From Paenibacillus terrae (GTDB lineage Bacteria; Bacillota; Bacilli; Paenibacillales; Paenibacillaceae): a DNA stretch of 64,000 nt. The position numbers and the translations under genes were made by a program. The notes beneath the pieces are model-generated. The model was not told the origin of the DNA and did no database searches. It saw nothing but the letters and a program-made list of their open reading frames with translations. Each line of letters starts with the position of its first letter. Within the stretch, counting starts at the first letter, position 1. Of the stretch, positions 9,358-18,109 are shown one piece after another. The stretch spans positions 25,214 through 89,213 of the forward strand of contig NZ_JTHP01000019.1 in assembly GCF_000943545.1 (NCBI RefSeq), read 5' to 3'.

Positions 9358-9383
9358 AACCCGCCAATATTGGCGGGTTTTTT
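9358..9383 (+). terminator. Terminator of metNI
   Basis: AACCCGCCAATATTGGCGGGTT is a perfect hairpin followed by six T residues. It closes the operon immediately after metI. Confidence 0.92.
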
Positions 9384-9575
9384 CGTCGCGGACGACAAAG
9401 CCCGGCTTGGCGATTTCATTGCGTAAATCATGAGCATCTTCGGCGGGAAGGTCAGCACTGCTCCGAAGCTTCGTCCTCTGGGGCTCAAAACCGTGGAGAG
9501 AAGCAAAGATCGTTCTTATATTTTGACTTGCGGTTGTTAGGGAAGGTCTGTAGTTACTTATATTAGTGGGGGGAA

Positions 9576-9710
9576 ATGATGCTGACATCCAATGAATGTG
9601 GAGCCATTCCAATGTACAGCGACTCCATCGCATCTCTTCAATACCATTTTAGGGGGAAACAAATATGGAAAGAACCGCCAAAACCTATACAGCAGCAATT
9701 GACTCTTTAA
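9576..9710 (+). CDS. Possible 44-aa leader ORF overlapping the next gene
   Basis: An ATGATG preceded closely by a run of six G opens a 44-codon frame. It ends 46 bases inside the following gene, in another frame. The product is not recognisable and has one Cys and no membrane segment. The spacing from the G run to the first ATG is short. It may be a translational-coupling leader, or chance. The rest of 9384-9575 shows nothing that I can identify. Confidence 0.25.
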   Translation: MMLTSNECGAIPMYSDSIASLQYHFRGKQIWKEPPKPIQQQLTL

Positions 9711-10099
9711 ATGTTGAATCCAATTATTTACCTAAGGGGGGTGTTACTCATTGTAACGAATTTGCACAAGATGTAATGAAGAAGATGTCGGCCGCCCTGC
9801 CTGGTGGTTTAGCTAATGAAATGGCAGATGCATTGAGTAATAAAAAAGCTCCCGGTTGGTATGCTGTCACATTCAGCGACGCTCAAAAAAGGGCCAACCT
9901 CGGTTATCCAACAATCGGTATCAAAAAAGAGACAGGTCATGGTCACGTGGTGGTGGTCAGACCTAAAGGCTCATCCATTACAGTATTGAAAGAAGTACAG
10001 GTTGCACAGGCAGGCACTTCTAATTTTAACAGTAAAACGATCAATTGGTCGTGGAAGGCGGCAGACCTGCCAGGAGTAAAATTTTATACGCACGATTAA
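9665..10099 (+). CDS. Putative NlpC/P60-like cysteine peptidase or amidase, 144 aa
   Basis: This 144-residue protein lacks a signal peptide and membrane segments. THCNEFAQDVMKKM (Cys about residue 30) and GHGHVVVVRP (His about residue 94) have the order and spacing of the catalytic Cys and His in small NlpC/P60- or CHAP-like peptidoglycan hydrolases and amidase effectors, where the motif is often C-N-x-F-x-x-D-V. This assignment is by motif only. AGGGGG lies 9 bases before the ATG. Its position after metNI is separated by a terminator, so it is not part of that operon. Without a secretion signal it could be a phage-derived lysin, an effector released by another route, or an intracellular enzyme. 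Confidence 0.6.
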   Translation: MERTAKTYTAAIDSLNVESNYLPKGGVTHCNEFAQDVMKKMSAALPGGLANEMADALSNKKAPGWYAVTFSDAQKRANLGYPTIGIKKETGHGHVVVVRPKGSSITVLKEVQVAQAGTSNFNSKTINWSWKAADLPGVKFYTHD

Positions 10100-10170
10100 T
10101 TAGGCTGAAAGCAGCATTAAACAACTCAAAGGCGCGGCTTTATGCTTTCCGTCCCTTTGGGTTATAAGAT

Positions 10171-11274
10171 TTACTTTGAAGGTAAGTACTTGGTAAGGAG
10201 AAATGCAATACCCTGTTCTTTCGATGCCACGGCGTAGCCATTTGCAAAAGAGGAGGATATATTCAAATATTGAAGTTTGGTCAGCAGCTTGCCTTGGCGG
10301 TCAATGTAGCCGAACTTACCGTCAGAATTCGTTCCAACACCCACGAGGGCAATGCCTTCCTTGAAAGACTCGGCTCGGGTATATTTCTGATAACCAATGA
10401 CCAATTTTCCTTTGGGATCAATGAAACCGACTTTGCCGTTTTGATTATAAATAGCGGCTAAACCTTCGCTAAAACAACTCGCATCCGTATACCGAAAAGG
10501 AATAACGTCCTTTCCCTGCTTATTGATAAAGCCCCACTGACCTTTGGTGTTTTGCACGGCAGCCAGCCCTTCAGAGAAATCGCCCCCGGATTTATATTGC
10601 AGAGGAATAACAACTTTCCCTGTCGTATCAATGTACCCATACATTCCTTTACTGCTTTTAACCAGAGCCAGCCCTTCGTAAAATCCACGGGAAGTGGCAT
10701 AGTGATAAGGAATAGCTAATTGTCCTTTTTTATTGATAAACCCGATTTTATCGCCTTTTGGATTGTATACCAGAGCCAAGCCATATGTGAAATGATAATC
10801 TGAACTATATTTTTGCGTCAAACGGGTAACGGTCTTTCCTGTTCGGTCGATGAGGAAATCGCTTTTGTTATCTGCTGTTATTACATGGGCCAAGCCTTCG
10901 GAGAAATTACCTGCATCTGTATATTGGCAAGGAATAGCCAGTTGTCCCTTCGTGTTAATGAAGCCGTAAAGATTCGTTTTATTGTTTTTAACCAGCGCAC
11001 GTTGCTCGTTAAAATCGCTGACAGGTGAAATATAGTCGGGAAGGGTAAAGGCCTCTTTCCCTTTCGCGTTATAGTACACGAGCGAGCCGTTGGATTGTTC
11101 CGCAAATAGCAAGCCATCATGAAAGTTCCCGTCACTTTCAGGTATAACCATATTATAATCGAGAGGTGTTTGAGAAACTTCAAGATTTGGCGTGTTGCTA
11201 GATGCGAAGCCTGTGCCCGTCGTTGTGAATGCAGTACATAACAGTAGTAAAGCTAATGCTACCTTTTTTTTCAT
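10171..11274 (-). CDS. Exported WG-repeat protein
   Basis: This 367-residue protein has an N-terminal signal peptide (MKKKVALALLLLCTAF). After it, around eight copies of a ~33-residue WG/KWG-type repeat fill nearly the whole chain, with the recurring pattern G-F-I-N-x-K-G-x-L-A-I-P-x-x-Y followed by F-x-E-G-L-A. Such repeats form extended beta structures, are common in Paenibacillus and Clostridium exported proteins, and have no assigned enzymatic role. The start is the ATG at 11274, with a GGAG-type site upstream. It is transcribed in the same direction as the MerR gene but separated by about 90 bases. Confidence 0.85.
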   Translation of the reverse strand: MKKKVALALLLLCTAFTTTGTGFASSNTPNLEVSQTPLDYNMVIPESDGNFHDGLLFAEQSNGSLVYYNAKGKEAFTLPDYISPVSDFNEQRALVKNNKTNLYGFINTKGQLAIPCQYTDAGNFSEGLAHVITADNKSDFLIDRTGKTVTRLTQKYSSDYHFTYGLALVYNPKGDKIGFINKKGQLAIPYHYATSRGFYEGLALVKSSKGMYGYIDTTGKVVIPLQYKSGGDFSEGLAAVQNTKGQWGFINKQGKDVIPFRYTDASCFSEGLAAIYNQNGKVGFIDPKGKLVIGYQKYTRAESFKEGIALVGVGTNSDGKFGYIDRQGKLLTKLQYLNISSSFANGYAVASKEQGIAFLLTKYLPSK

Positions 11275-11366
11275 TTCAATGCTCCTTCATGGGTTCCATT
11301 TTATAGAAAATAATTCCATGGATATAGACGAACAATTTGTAAATAAGTTTCTTTATACTGTGTTTT

Positions 11367-11756
11367 TTATTCAGGGATATGAAATGATTTCAAATAGTTT
11401 TGGATATCGGTCTGAGGGGTTTTAAGCAAGCCCAACAGTAACGATTGCAGGGTGTGCAGCGTGTCTATATGGGCTTCAATCTCAACAATCTTTTTTTGAA
11501 CAATTTCCCTCAATGTGTCTTCGTCCATCTCCTGACTGAGCAGTTGGAGCGTTTCTTGTATTTCCTTAAGTGAATACCCTAATGATTTGGCATCTTTAAT
11601 AAACTTGATCTTTACCAGATAGTCATCCGTATATATGCGGTATCCATTTGCAGCCCGCTTGGGAGCAGGCAAAACACCATTATTCTCGTAATAACGAATG
11701 GTTGCCATGCTCAATCCGGTACGCTGTGACAGCTCGCCCCGTGTCATTCCCTCCAT
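11367..11756 (-). CDS. MerR-family transcriptional regulator
   Basis: This 129-residue regulator starts with the MerR winged HTH (MTRGELSQRTGLSMATIRYYENNGVLP, then GYRIYTDDYLVKIKFI), followed by a dimerisation coiled coil (about residues 80-115). There is no cysteine-rich metal-binding tail, so a metal sensor is less likely than a stress or effector-less type. It lies 52 bases downstream of the hydrolase gene on the same strand and is probably co-transcribed with it. Confidence 0.87.
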   Translation of the reverse strand: MEGMTRGELSQRTGLSMATIRYYENNGVLPAPKRAANGYRIYTDDYLVKIKFIKDAKSLGYSLKEIQETLQLLSQEMDEDTLREIVQKKIVEIEAHIDTLHTLQSLLLGLLKTPQTDIQNYLKSFHIPE

Positions 11757-11808
11757 GCCTGAACCTCCGATTTTCTAGTAAAATCGCTACTTTTTATATC
11801 AGAAATAG

Positions 11809-13269
11809 CTATGATCTCTTTTTAGTATACGTTGGATCGAACGACACCTCGGGATATTCAGGCGAAGCGCCTTTTAATAGCGGCTGCTGTTCACCTTTAA
11901 GATATTGGTCGAAAAAGGCTCGTACATACGATCTCGTAATATCAATATTATGCACAGGGTCTATATTTTTAGCAAAAAGAGAGGGTGAAATCAGGGCCAG
12001 ATCCGTAAAGCTCTGATGGAAGAGCTTATCAACCGTCAAATAATAGGTATCATTTTGGCTTTTGGTCATGACCGACTTCAGATCGGGAGCAAATTCCGTA
12101 TAAAAGACCTTATCTTTTTTCGTAACCGATGGCTTTAAGCTCTCCGCCGTGGTTCCTGTCATCATATACATGAAGGGCTGCTGCAATCCAGTATGGGCGA
12201 CGGTTCCCCAGAATCCACCCTCCAGGCTGACACCCGCTTTAAAACGCTGGTCCTGCGCCAAGGTTTCAGCTGTTGTCGCCCCGCCGTAGGAGTGTCCGAA
12301 TATGCCCACATGCTCCAGATCCATCTTGCCTTCGAACAATCCGTTAGGATCTTGTGTATTCCATGTCGTAAGCGTGTCCAGCACGAATCGGGAATCGGCT
12401 GCGCGAATGCTGACACCCTTTACATTATTTTCATATTGCTCAGCCGATGTCGGGAATTCAGGCTCCGGCGTGTAGGGAATGACCCGACCATCAGGGAAGG
12501 AAACTTTAGCTGAAGAGTAGGGATGATCCATGCCCACTACAATATAGCCATGACTCACGAGTACCTCCACAGCCGTCATGCTCTGAAATCGGGTAGAACG
12601 GATACCGGGTGAGAACAGCAGCACCGGATATTTTGCCTCAGCGTTGGATACCTCCACACCTTGGACGACATGCGTAGGAATCGTTGTGAGGTAACTGAAT
12701 AGCTGCTTCGGTATCCCGAATACAAGACTGATGGCTTCTCCCAGCTCAGCAGGGTAAGGGTCTTTGGGCTTTTGTTTTGCCACATCGGAGTCGACAGGGT
12801 ACCAGACATTGACCATCAATTCCCGCTTGTCGCCAGGTACCGCACTGAGGGTTTCGTCACGGCTTTGATCGGTCAAATGCTGCGAAATGGTGCCAATAGC
12901 ATATTTCCCAGTCGGTTCAGGGAGCGAGAAAGCAGGCAATACATGCGTCAAGTACATTGATCCGGCAGTTAAAGCCATAACGACCATAGTTAGCAGCCCC
13001 TTTTTCATATATATTTTTTTTCGAGTTTGGAGACGTACTTTAGCTTGGGGCTTGATGATTCTAAGGATAAATCCGAGGATCAGTATCCATGCAACAAGAT
13101 AGGTCGGAAGCATTTGCAAGCGAAAATGATCCATCATTCCATGCAGCAGCACGACTAATACGAGGGAAGATAATATGGCTGTATCCAGCCGCCTTTCTCT
13201 TTTTCTAAACACAATAACGCCTGCGGCGGCCAAGCTGACCAGAAGCACAGCGATCTCAAGTGTCCTCAT
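11809..13269 (-). CDS. Membrane-anchored PAF-acetylhydrolase-like alpha/beta hydrolase
   Basis: This 486-residue protein has three to four hydrophobic segments in the first ~115 residues. A large alpha/beta-hydrolase domain follows, related to platelet-activating-factor acetylhydrolase/dienelactone hydrolase proteins. Visible landmarks are MVNVWYPVD, YPVLLFSPGIRSTRFQ, GYIVVGMDHPYSS and the nucleophile elbow VGIFGHSYGGATTAE (Ser about residue 325). The catalytic domain is probably extracytoplasmic. The GGAGG site lies 10 bases before the ATG. It heads a likely two-gene unit with the MerR regulator. The substrate (lipid ester, polyester or other) cannot be read from the sequence. Confidence 0.82.
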   Translation of the reverse strand: MRTLEIAVLLVSLAAAGVIVFRKRERRLDTAILSSLVLVVLLHGMMDHFRLQMLPTYLVAWILILGFILRIIKPQAKVRLQTRKKIYMKKGLLTMVVMALTAGSMYLTHVLPAFSLPEPTGKYAIGTISQHLTDQSRDETLSAVPGDKRELMVNVWYPVDSDVAKQKPKDPYPAELGEAISLVFGIPKQLFSYLTTIPTHVVQGVEVSNAEAKYPVLLFSPGIRSTRFQSMTAVEVLVSHGYIVVGMDHPYSSAKVSFPDGRVIPYTPEPEFPTSAEQYENNVKGVSIRAADSRFVLDTLTTWNTQDPNGLFEGKMDLEHVGIFGHSYGGATTAETLAQDQRFKAGVSLEGGFWGTVAHTGLQQPFMYMMTGTTAESLKPSVTKKDKVFYTEFAPDLKSVMTKSQNDTYYLTVDKLFHQSFTDLALISPSLFAKNIDPVHNIDITRSYVRAFFDQYLKGEQQPLLKGASPEYPEVSFDPTYTKKRS

Positions 13270-13530
13270 GATGTAATACCTCCATCCTTTAGATCAAGCA
13301 TAAACGTTGAAGTATACTACAAGGTCAAGCACCAGGTATTTTCCAACCCACAGCCTCTTTTCTACTATGATCTGCTATTCGCCGATACAACTTCTCTTAC
13401 TCTAGCATATTCATATAACATATCTCTTCGCAGTTGAGATCGACTCAAGGATGGTTTATATCCGTCTGAACAGGGGACTCGCAAATGAGAGATTTAAAGG
13501 AAAATCACGTATTTTAAGGAGGTAATTGCT

Positions 13531-13683
13531 TTGGGAAGAAAGAAACGAAGCGGCTTTAAAAATAAAAGAATTTCGGTAGACGTCAGACAATCTTCTTCAG
13601 CTCAGTCAGGACAAGGTGGCAACCCCATTTCTATCAATGCTTCTGATGTCGGGGTCGTAAGAACAGATATTCAAAATAAGTAA
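13531..13683 (+). CDS. Small basic protein with TTG start, 50 aa
   Basis: A 50-codon frame starts with TTG, seven bases after a near-ideal AAGGAGGT. It begins MGRKKRSGFKNKRISVDV and ends VGVVRTDIQNK, with a Gln/Ser/Gly-rich middle; it is basic at the N-terminus and has no membrane segment. It is followed 24 bases later by a very stable terminator, which supports a real monocistronic gene. I do not recognise the family. It could be a small sporulation or nucleic-acid-binding protein (inference from composition only). Confidence 0.65.
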   Translation: MGRKKRSGFKNKRISVDVRQSSSAQSGQGGNPISINASDVGVVRTDIQNK

Positions 13684-13706
13684 TCCGTTAACAAAGTTAT
13701 GTAGCC

Positions 13707-13740
13707 AACGCGCGTCGATTGGGTATCGACGCGCGTTGTT
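13707..13740 (+). terminator. Terminator of the 50-aa gene
   Basis: AACGCGCGTCGAT (13707-13719) pairs perfectly with ATCGACGCGCGTT (13725-13737), with a five-base loop. The following TGTTTG gives a weak T tract. Confidence 0.8.
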
Positions 13741-13760
13741 TGAGTTTAGGCAAGTTGAAT

Positions 13761-13964
13761 TAAAAATGTACATGGAAAACGGAGTAGGCGGAATGGTGCT
13801 GTACAAGCGAAGCGGTCGCTTTAAAAGCTTTCCGTAGGAAAGCTCGCTTCGGAAGCATCACATCCCCGGATTTCTACCCTAATCAGAATTTATTCCAGAA
13901 ATCCGGGGGCGGTGGCGATGGGAAGCACCATCCGTCTGCGGAGTGGCACTATAGGTAACTTTTA
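13761..13964. repeat. MITE-like repeat, long form (copy 1 of 2)
   Basis: The unit starts TAAAAATGTACATGG and ends ATAGGTAACTTTTA. Its ends are imperfect inverted repeats of each other: GGCGGAATGGTGCTGTAC on the left corresponds to GACGGATGGTGCTTCC on the complement of the right end. A shorter copy lies at 36665-36756. Relative to that copy, this one carries about 110 extra bases between two AAGC words. The insert holds two further hairpins (AAGCTTTCC/GGAAAGCT and GGATTTCT/AGAAATCC). No ORF is present. With the terminator above it fills the gap 13684-14002. Confidence 0.7.
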
Positions 13965-14002
13965 GGCCCACTTATATAATCGCAAATTTTAATGAGGTCA
14001 TG

Positions 14003-15379
14003 TTATTCATCATCGTTCAAATACATTCCGTCCATTAATCTCTTATACTCTGCATCAGTTTCACGGGACGCAAATAATCGAGAATGCTCATAAAGCCCAA
14101 TATATTTAATGATACAGGATTTATTATCGACCTCAAAGGCTTTCTCCATACCGTCGATTAGATACCGAAAACCAACGTCAAATGCCCCTCTGCTTAAATA
14201 ATAGTGAGCCAGCTCATGCAGAAAAAGAATATATAAATCTGGCGTGATCTTGTGCGTATACGTAACAATAGCTTTTTCCCGCGCAATAAAGGCTGCAATG
14301 TCTGTTTCGAACTTTTCAAGAAAATAATCTACCTTGATATCCTGTTGATTGGCGGCTCTAACGATTTTAAACAATCCCGGCATCAGCCCGGTTGGTGAAG
14401 CTTCAATGCATTTAACATAATCCAAAATAGCGCTTACATCTCCGGTTAGCATTTTATATAAAAATAGACTGGACTGTGCCCATTCTTTGCATTTGTTCAG
14501 CCAGTATTGTGTTTCCTCATCGGTCTCCTTCACCCAGCTTAGATCAGCATACGCGTAAGTATATTGTAGTGCTTGCTTGTAGTTTCCCTGGGCCTCACAA
14601 ATGTTCGCACGAAGATAGTTAGAATAGGCCATATAAAAGAACATTGGTCTTTGTGGCTTTTTGAGTGCTTCCTGATTAACCTTATTGGGCTGGTGCATAA
14701 GAAGGTATTGAATATTAGCCTCATCGTCCATATCTTGAGCCAAGTCCTTGGCTAAATCCCATAATTTCCTTTGCATATATGCATTCGCCAGTTCTCTTAA
14801 TGCGTCGAGTCGGTCTATCTCGTCAAGCTGATCCAAAAGGGTAAAAACCCGGTTAGCAGCCTCCACGTTTTGTTCTTTATCGGGCCCCAGCCCAAGAATA
14901 AACAAGCGATACTGACACAAGGCCAGTCGTTTTGAACGTCGGCCGCCCTCCCTTTTGACGATATTTTTGTAAAGAAGGGCTGCGGCGGCGTGTTTGTCAT
15001 GTATGAAAAAATCCTCAGCTACTTCGAACAACAGAGGAGCGTAAGTCGCACTATTCAACTCTAAATAGCTGATTTGCTGAATGCAATCCAGCTTGTTCAG
15101 TTCTTCACATCGGTATAAAAAAGGTTTAATATTGCGCCAATGGGGGACAGCTTCGACCAAATATTCCTCGATGTAATGCCCATAAAAATGGCCTGGATTC
15201 AGTCGCATACCGTATGTAACCCGATCCAGTTGCTCTACCGAGAATGGCATTTTTTTGCCCAGAATAGCATGGACTGTTTCCGTTCCTACATCCGCCATTT
15301 CGCAAAATTGCGTAATGCTTAGGTCTTCTCGTGCCATGAATTGCTCCAGCTCTGTGCGTATCGTGGTTGTATGTTCCAA
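14003..15379 (-). CDS. HTH (XRE-like) regulator with TPR-like C-terminal region
   Basis: The N-terminal ~65 residues contain an XRE-type helix-turn-helix (MAREDLSITQFCEMADVG, then TVHAILGKKMPFSVEQLD). The remaining ~390 residues are helical with TPR-like repeats, such as DALRELANAYMQRKLWDLAK and YSNYLRANICEAQGNYKQAL. This architecture resembles peptide-responsive or phosphatase-type Rap/PlcR-like regulators, although no peptide gene is visible beside it. I choose the TTG at 15379 (458 aa) because AAAGGGGTGG ends five bases upstream; a GTG at 15397 would place that site inside the gene. It is monocistronic. Confidence 0.78.
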   Translation of the reverse strand: MEHTTTIRTELEQFMAREDLSITQFCEMADVGTETVHAILGKKMPFSVEQLDRVTYGMRLNPGHFYGHYIEEYLVEAVPHWRNIKPFLYRCEELNKLDCIQQISYLELNSATYAPLLFEVAEDFFIHDKHAAAALLYKNIVKREGGRRSKRLALCQYRLFILGLGPDKEQNVEAANRVFTLLDQLDEIDRLDALRELANAYMQRKLWDLAKDLAQDMDDEANIQYLLMHQPNKVNQEALKKPQRPMFFYMAYSNYLRANICEAQGNYKQALQYTYAYADLSWVKETDEETQYWLNKCKEWAQSSLFLYKMLTGDVSAILDYVKCIEASPTGLMPGLFKIVRAANQQDIKVDYFLEKFETDIAAFIAREKAIVTYTHKITPDLYILFLHELAHYYLSRGAFDVGFRYLIDGMEKAFEVDNKSCIIKYIGLYEHSRLFASRETDAEYKRLMDGMYLNDDE

Positions 15380-15517
15380 ATGAACCACCCCTTTCACAAT
15401 CCGGATGCTAAATCAGCGATTATCTGAATATATTATATCATCTTATTGGGAATGTTTGTATGTATATAGGAGTAGCCTCAAGGGATGAGACTACTCCGTT
15501 TATTAAAAGGAGAGCGT

Positions 15518-17281
15518 CTATTCCACCCGCTTCGCAGGCGTTGTCTTCATTACGGCGTAGCCGTAGGGTGGAAGCTCGGCGTGGAAGCCTTTCGCTCCTG
15601 CGGACCACTGGCTTTCGCCAAAAGCCAATTCCCAATCCTGCTGGGGAATGTCCAGCTCAAACACGTGGCTCTTACCGGAACGGTTAAGCAGCACGAGCAG
15701 CACCTCTTCCTCGCTGCGGCGTTCGTAGGCGAGGGATGTGCCCTCCGGCTCTGCCTCCAGAAAAGTGAGACTTCCCGCGGCACGCAGCGCCGGGTGCTCC
15801 TTACGCAGCGCAATCAGCTCGCGGTAAAAGTCGAACAACTCGCGGTCCTGCTTGTCAGGGTCCCACTCCATGCACTTGCGACAGCCTGGATCGGCATCTC
15901 CATCCAGACCAATTTCATCACCGTAATAGATGCAGGGCGCGCCCATGTACGTAAACTGGAACAGAGCGGCCAGCCGCATCAGCCGCTTGTCGTCGCCACA
16001 CAGCGTCAGGAGGCGCGGCGTGTCATGGCTATCCAGCAGATTGAAGGCCACTTCAGAGGCCTGCTGCGGATAGCGGGCCAGTTGCCGACCGATAGCAAAA
16101 GCGAAGCTTTGGGCATCGGACTCTTTTTTGACGAAAAAATCATTCACCGCATAAGTGAACGGATAATTCATCGTCGCATCGAACTGGTCACCCTGTAGCC
16201 ATTCAGAGGATTCATTCCACATTTCACCCAGAATGTACGCATCCGGGTTGGCCTGCTTGACCGTGGTGCGGAACTCCCGCCAAAAGGCGTGATCCACCTC
16301 ATCTGCCACATCCAGCCGCCACCCGTCGATGCCGATCTCTTCGATCCAATATTTTGCCACATCCAGCAGGTACTTCTTCACCTCAGGATGCTCGGTGTTT
16401 AGTTTGGGCATCATCGGCTCCAGCCCGAAGGTATCGTAGGTCGGTGTATCATCCAACACTTCCAGCGGGAAGCTATGTACGTGGAACCAGTCCTTGTAAG
16501 ACGAGGCTTTGCCTTTTTCCAGCACGTCCACGAACGGCTTAAAGGTACGTCCCGAATGATTGAACACTGCATCGAACAGTACCCGGATTCCCCGGTCGTG
16601 GCAGGCGTTCACCATTCTTTTTAGCGTCTCCTTGTCCCCAAAATGCGGGTCCACCTCCATATAATCCTCGGTATCGTATTTATGATTGGTCGTCGCCTTG
16701 AAGACAGGCGTCATATACAGGGCGTTAATCCCCAGCTCGTTCAGGTGGTCCAGATGATCTATGATCCCCTGTAGATCGCCACCAAAAAAATTGTCGGTTT
16801 GCGGCGTGTCTCCCCATGCCTCGGCACCTTCCGGGCTAATAGAGGGGTCACCGTTTGCGAAGCGTTCCGGGAAAATCTGATAAAAAACTGCATCCTTCAC
16901 CCATGCAGGTGGTTTGAGAATATCAATTGGATTCAAAAACGGGTATTGGAACAGGCCGTCTGCATTTTGAGGTTCTTGGGTGGTAAAGTCGTTCTCGTTC
17001 ATCCATAGTTGTTCTTCTTCGTCTTCCAGCAAAAATCCATATTTCAGTCGGCGGTGAGTGGGCTTTACGGTACATTGGTAGTAATCAAATCTGCCGTCGG
17101 TGGCGAATTTGGACATCGGAATGAGCTGTCGGGTGCGATCCCAGTCGTATTTGTCTCCGGTTAGAGCGTGTACAGCGGTCAGGTCATTTTTCTTCACACG
17201 AAGCCGTAAAAATAGAGTTGCATCATCATAACCAAAAGCCCAATTGCGCTTCGGATGGTGGTATATCGCTTCCAGCAGCAT
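15518..17281 (-). CDS. Neopullulanase / cyclomaltodextrinase / maltogenic amylase (GH13_20)
   Basis: This 587-residue cytoplasmic enzyme has an N-terminal CBM34-like domain (about residues 1-120, starting MLLEAIYHHPKRNWAFGYD). The GH13 barrel follows: VLFDAVFNHSG, GIDGWRLDVADEVDH (Asp nucleophile), YILGEMWNESSEWLQG (Glu acid/base) and FNLLDSHDTPRLL (third Asp). The length and CBM34 are as expected for the neopullulanase group, which opens cyclodextrins and cleaves maltodextrins or pullulan. TAGGAGG is placed just before the ATG. With malL it provides intracellular alpha-glucan breakdown, though the genes are 10 kb apart. A 7-bp hairpin with no T tract lies downstream at 15469-15497. Confidence 0.9.
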   Translation of the reverse strand: MLLEAIYHHPKRNWAFGYDDATLFLRLRVKKNDLTAVHALTGDKYDWDRTRQLIPMSKFATDGRFDYYQCTVKPTHRRLKYGFLLEDEEEQLWMNENDFTTQEPQNADGLFQYPFLNPIDILKPPAWVKDAVFYQIFPERFANGDPSISPEGAEAWGDTPQTDNFFGGDLQGIIDHLDHLNELGINALYMTPVFKATTNHKYDTEDYMEVDPHFGDKETLKRMVNACHDRGIRVLFDAVFNHSGRTFKPFVDVLEKGKASSYKDWFHVHSFPLEVLDDTPTYDTFGLEPMMPKLNTEHPEVKKYLLDVAKYWIEEIGIDGWRLDVADEVDHAFWREFRTTVKQANPDAYILGEMWNESSEWLQGDQFDATMNYPFTYAVNDFFVKKESDAQSFAFAIGRQLARYPQQASEVAFNLLDSHDTPRLLTLCGDDKRLMRLAALFQFTYMGAPCIYYGDEIGLDGDADPGCRKCMEWDPDKQDRELFDFYRELIALRKEHPALRAAGSLTFLEAEPEGTSLAYERRSEEEVLLVLLNRSGKSHVFELDIPQQDWELAFGESQWSAGAKGFHAELPPYGYAVMKTTPAKRVE

Positions 17282-17434
17282 ATGGTATTCCTCCTATTTT
17301 GCAAGCAGTAGAATTTGAAATCATATAGCATATGTCGTATAAGGTAGTTATTAACCTTTTTATGCGGGTTATGTACCATCAAATGCTATAATGCCCATTA
17401 CTATAAAAGAAAAACGATAAGTAGGTGTGCGTCA

Positions 17435-18109
17435 ATGAAAACAAATGTGTTATATATCGAGGACGATCAGGATATCGGCGCTTGGATGCATCAGTATTTG
17501 GAAGAGCGGAATTACGCTGTGGTGTGGCTGCGCAGCGGGGATGGAGCTGTGGAAGCATCCCATACATGCCAGCTTGTGATTCTGGATGTGATGCTGCCCG
17601 GTCTGGATGGATTTACAATTGGAAAACGGCTCAAGAAGGAGCGGCCGGAGCTTCCGATTCTTATGCTGTCCGCCCGAACCTCCATTGACGATAAGCTGCA
17701 AGGGCTGGATTTTGCCGACGATTATGTGACGAAGCCCTTTCATCCGGACGAGCTGATTGCACGTATGGAGGTTTTGCTGCGTCGTTCAGGTACGGTGCCC
17801 GAGGAATCCTTGCAGTTGGGACATCTGACAGTGTACCCTCCCGATAACCGTATTGTGAACCGTGATACCGGGGAAGAAATTGCGCTGACAGGCAAGCAAT
17901 ATCATATTTTTGCTTATTTGCTGCGGCATTTGGGCCAGATTATGACGAAGGAGCAAATGTATGAAGCCGTGTGGGGAGATCCGTATATCGACGGGGACAA
18001 AACCTTAATGGTCCATATTCGACATCTGCGCGAAAAGCTGGAGGTTGATCCTGCCACTCCCCGCATCATTGAGACGATCCGTGGCGTAGGCTATCGGGTG
18101 AAGGCATAA
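17435..18109 (+). CDS. OmpR/PhoB-family response regulator
   Basis: This 224-residue two-domain regulator has a receiver domain with acidic residues at 10-12 (IEDDQD), the phosphoacceptor Asp at 51 (VILDVMLPGLDGF) and the switch Lys in YVTKPFHPDEL. A winged-helix domain follows (ALTGKQYHIFAYLLRHLGQIMTKEQ, ending RIIETIRGVGYRVKA). A TATAAT (17387-17392) upstream is a candidate -10. The stop codon overlaps the kinase start by one base. As the first gene of the module it probably controls the downstream ABC transporter. Confidence 0.93.
   Translation: MKTNVLYIEDDQDIGAWMHQYLEERNYAVVWLRSGDGAVEASHTCQLVILDVMLPGLDGFTIGKRLKKERPELPILMLSARTSIDDKLQGLDFADDYVTKPFHPDELIARMEVLLRRSGTVPEESLQLGHLTVYPPDNRIVNRDTGEEIALTGKQYHIFAYLLRHLGQIMTKEQMYEAVWGDPYIDGDKTLMVHIRHLREKLEVDPATPRIIETIRGVGYRVKA

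Noticed and set aside
15469..15497. Hairpin downstream of the neopullulanase gene as terminator
   Set aside because: Stem is short and neither strand has a T tract, so it is mentioned only within the gene entry.
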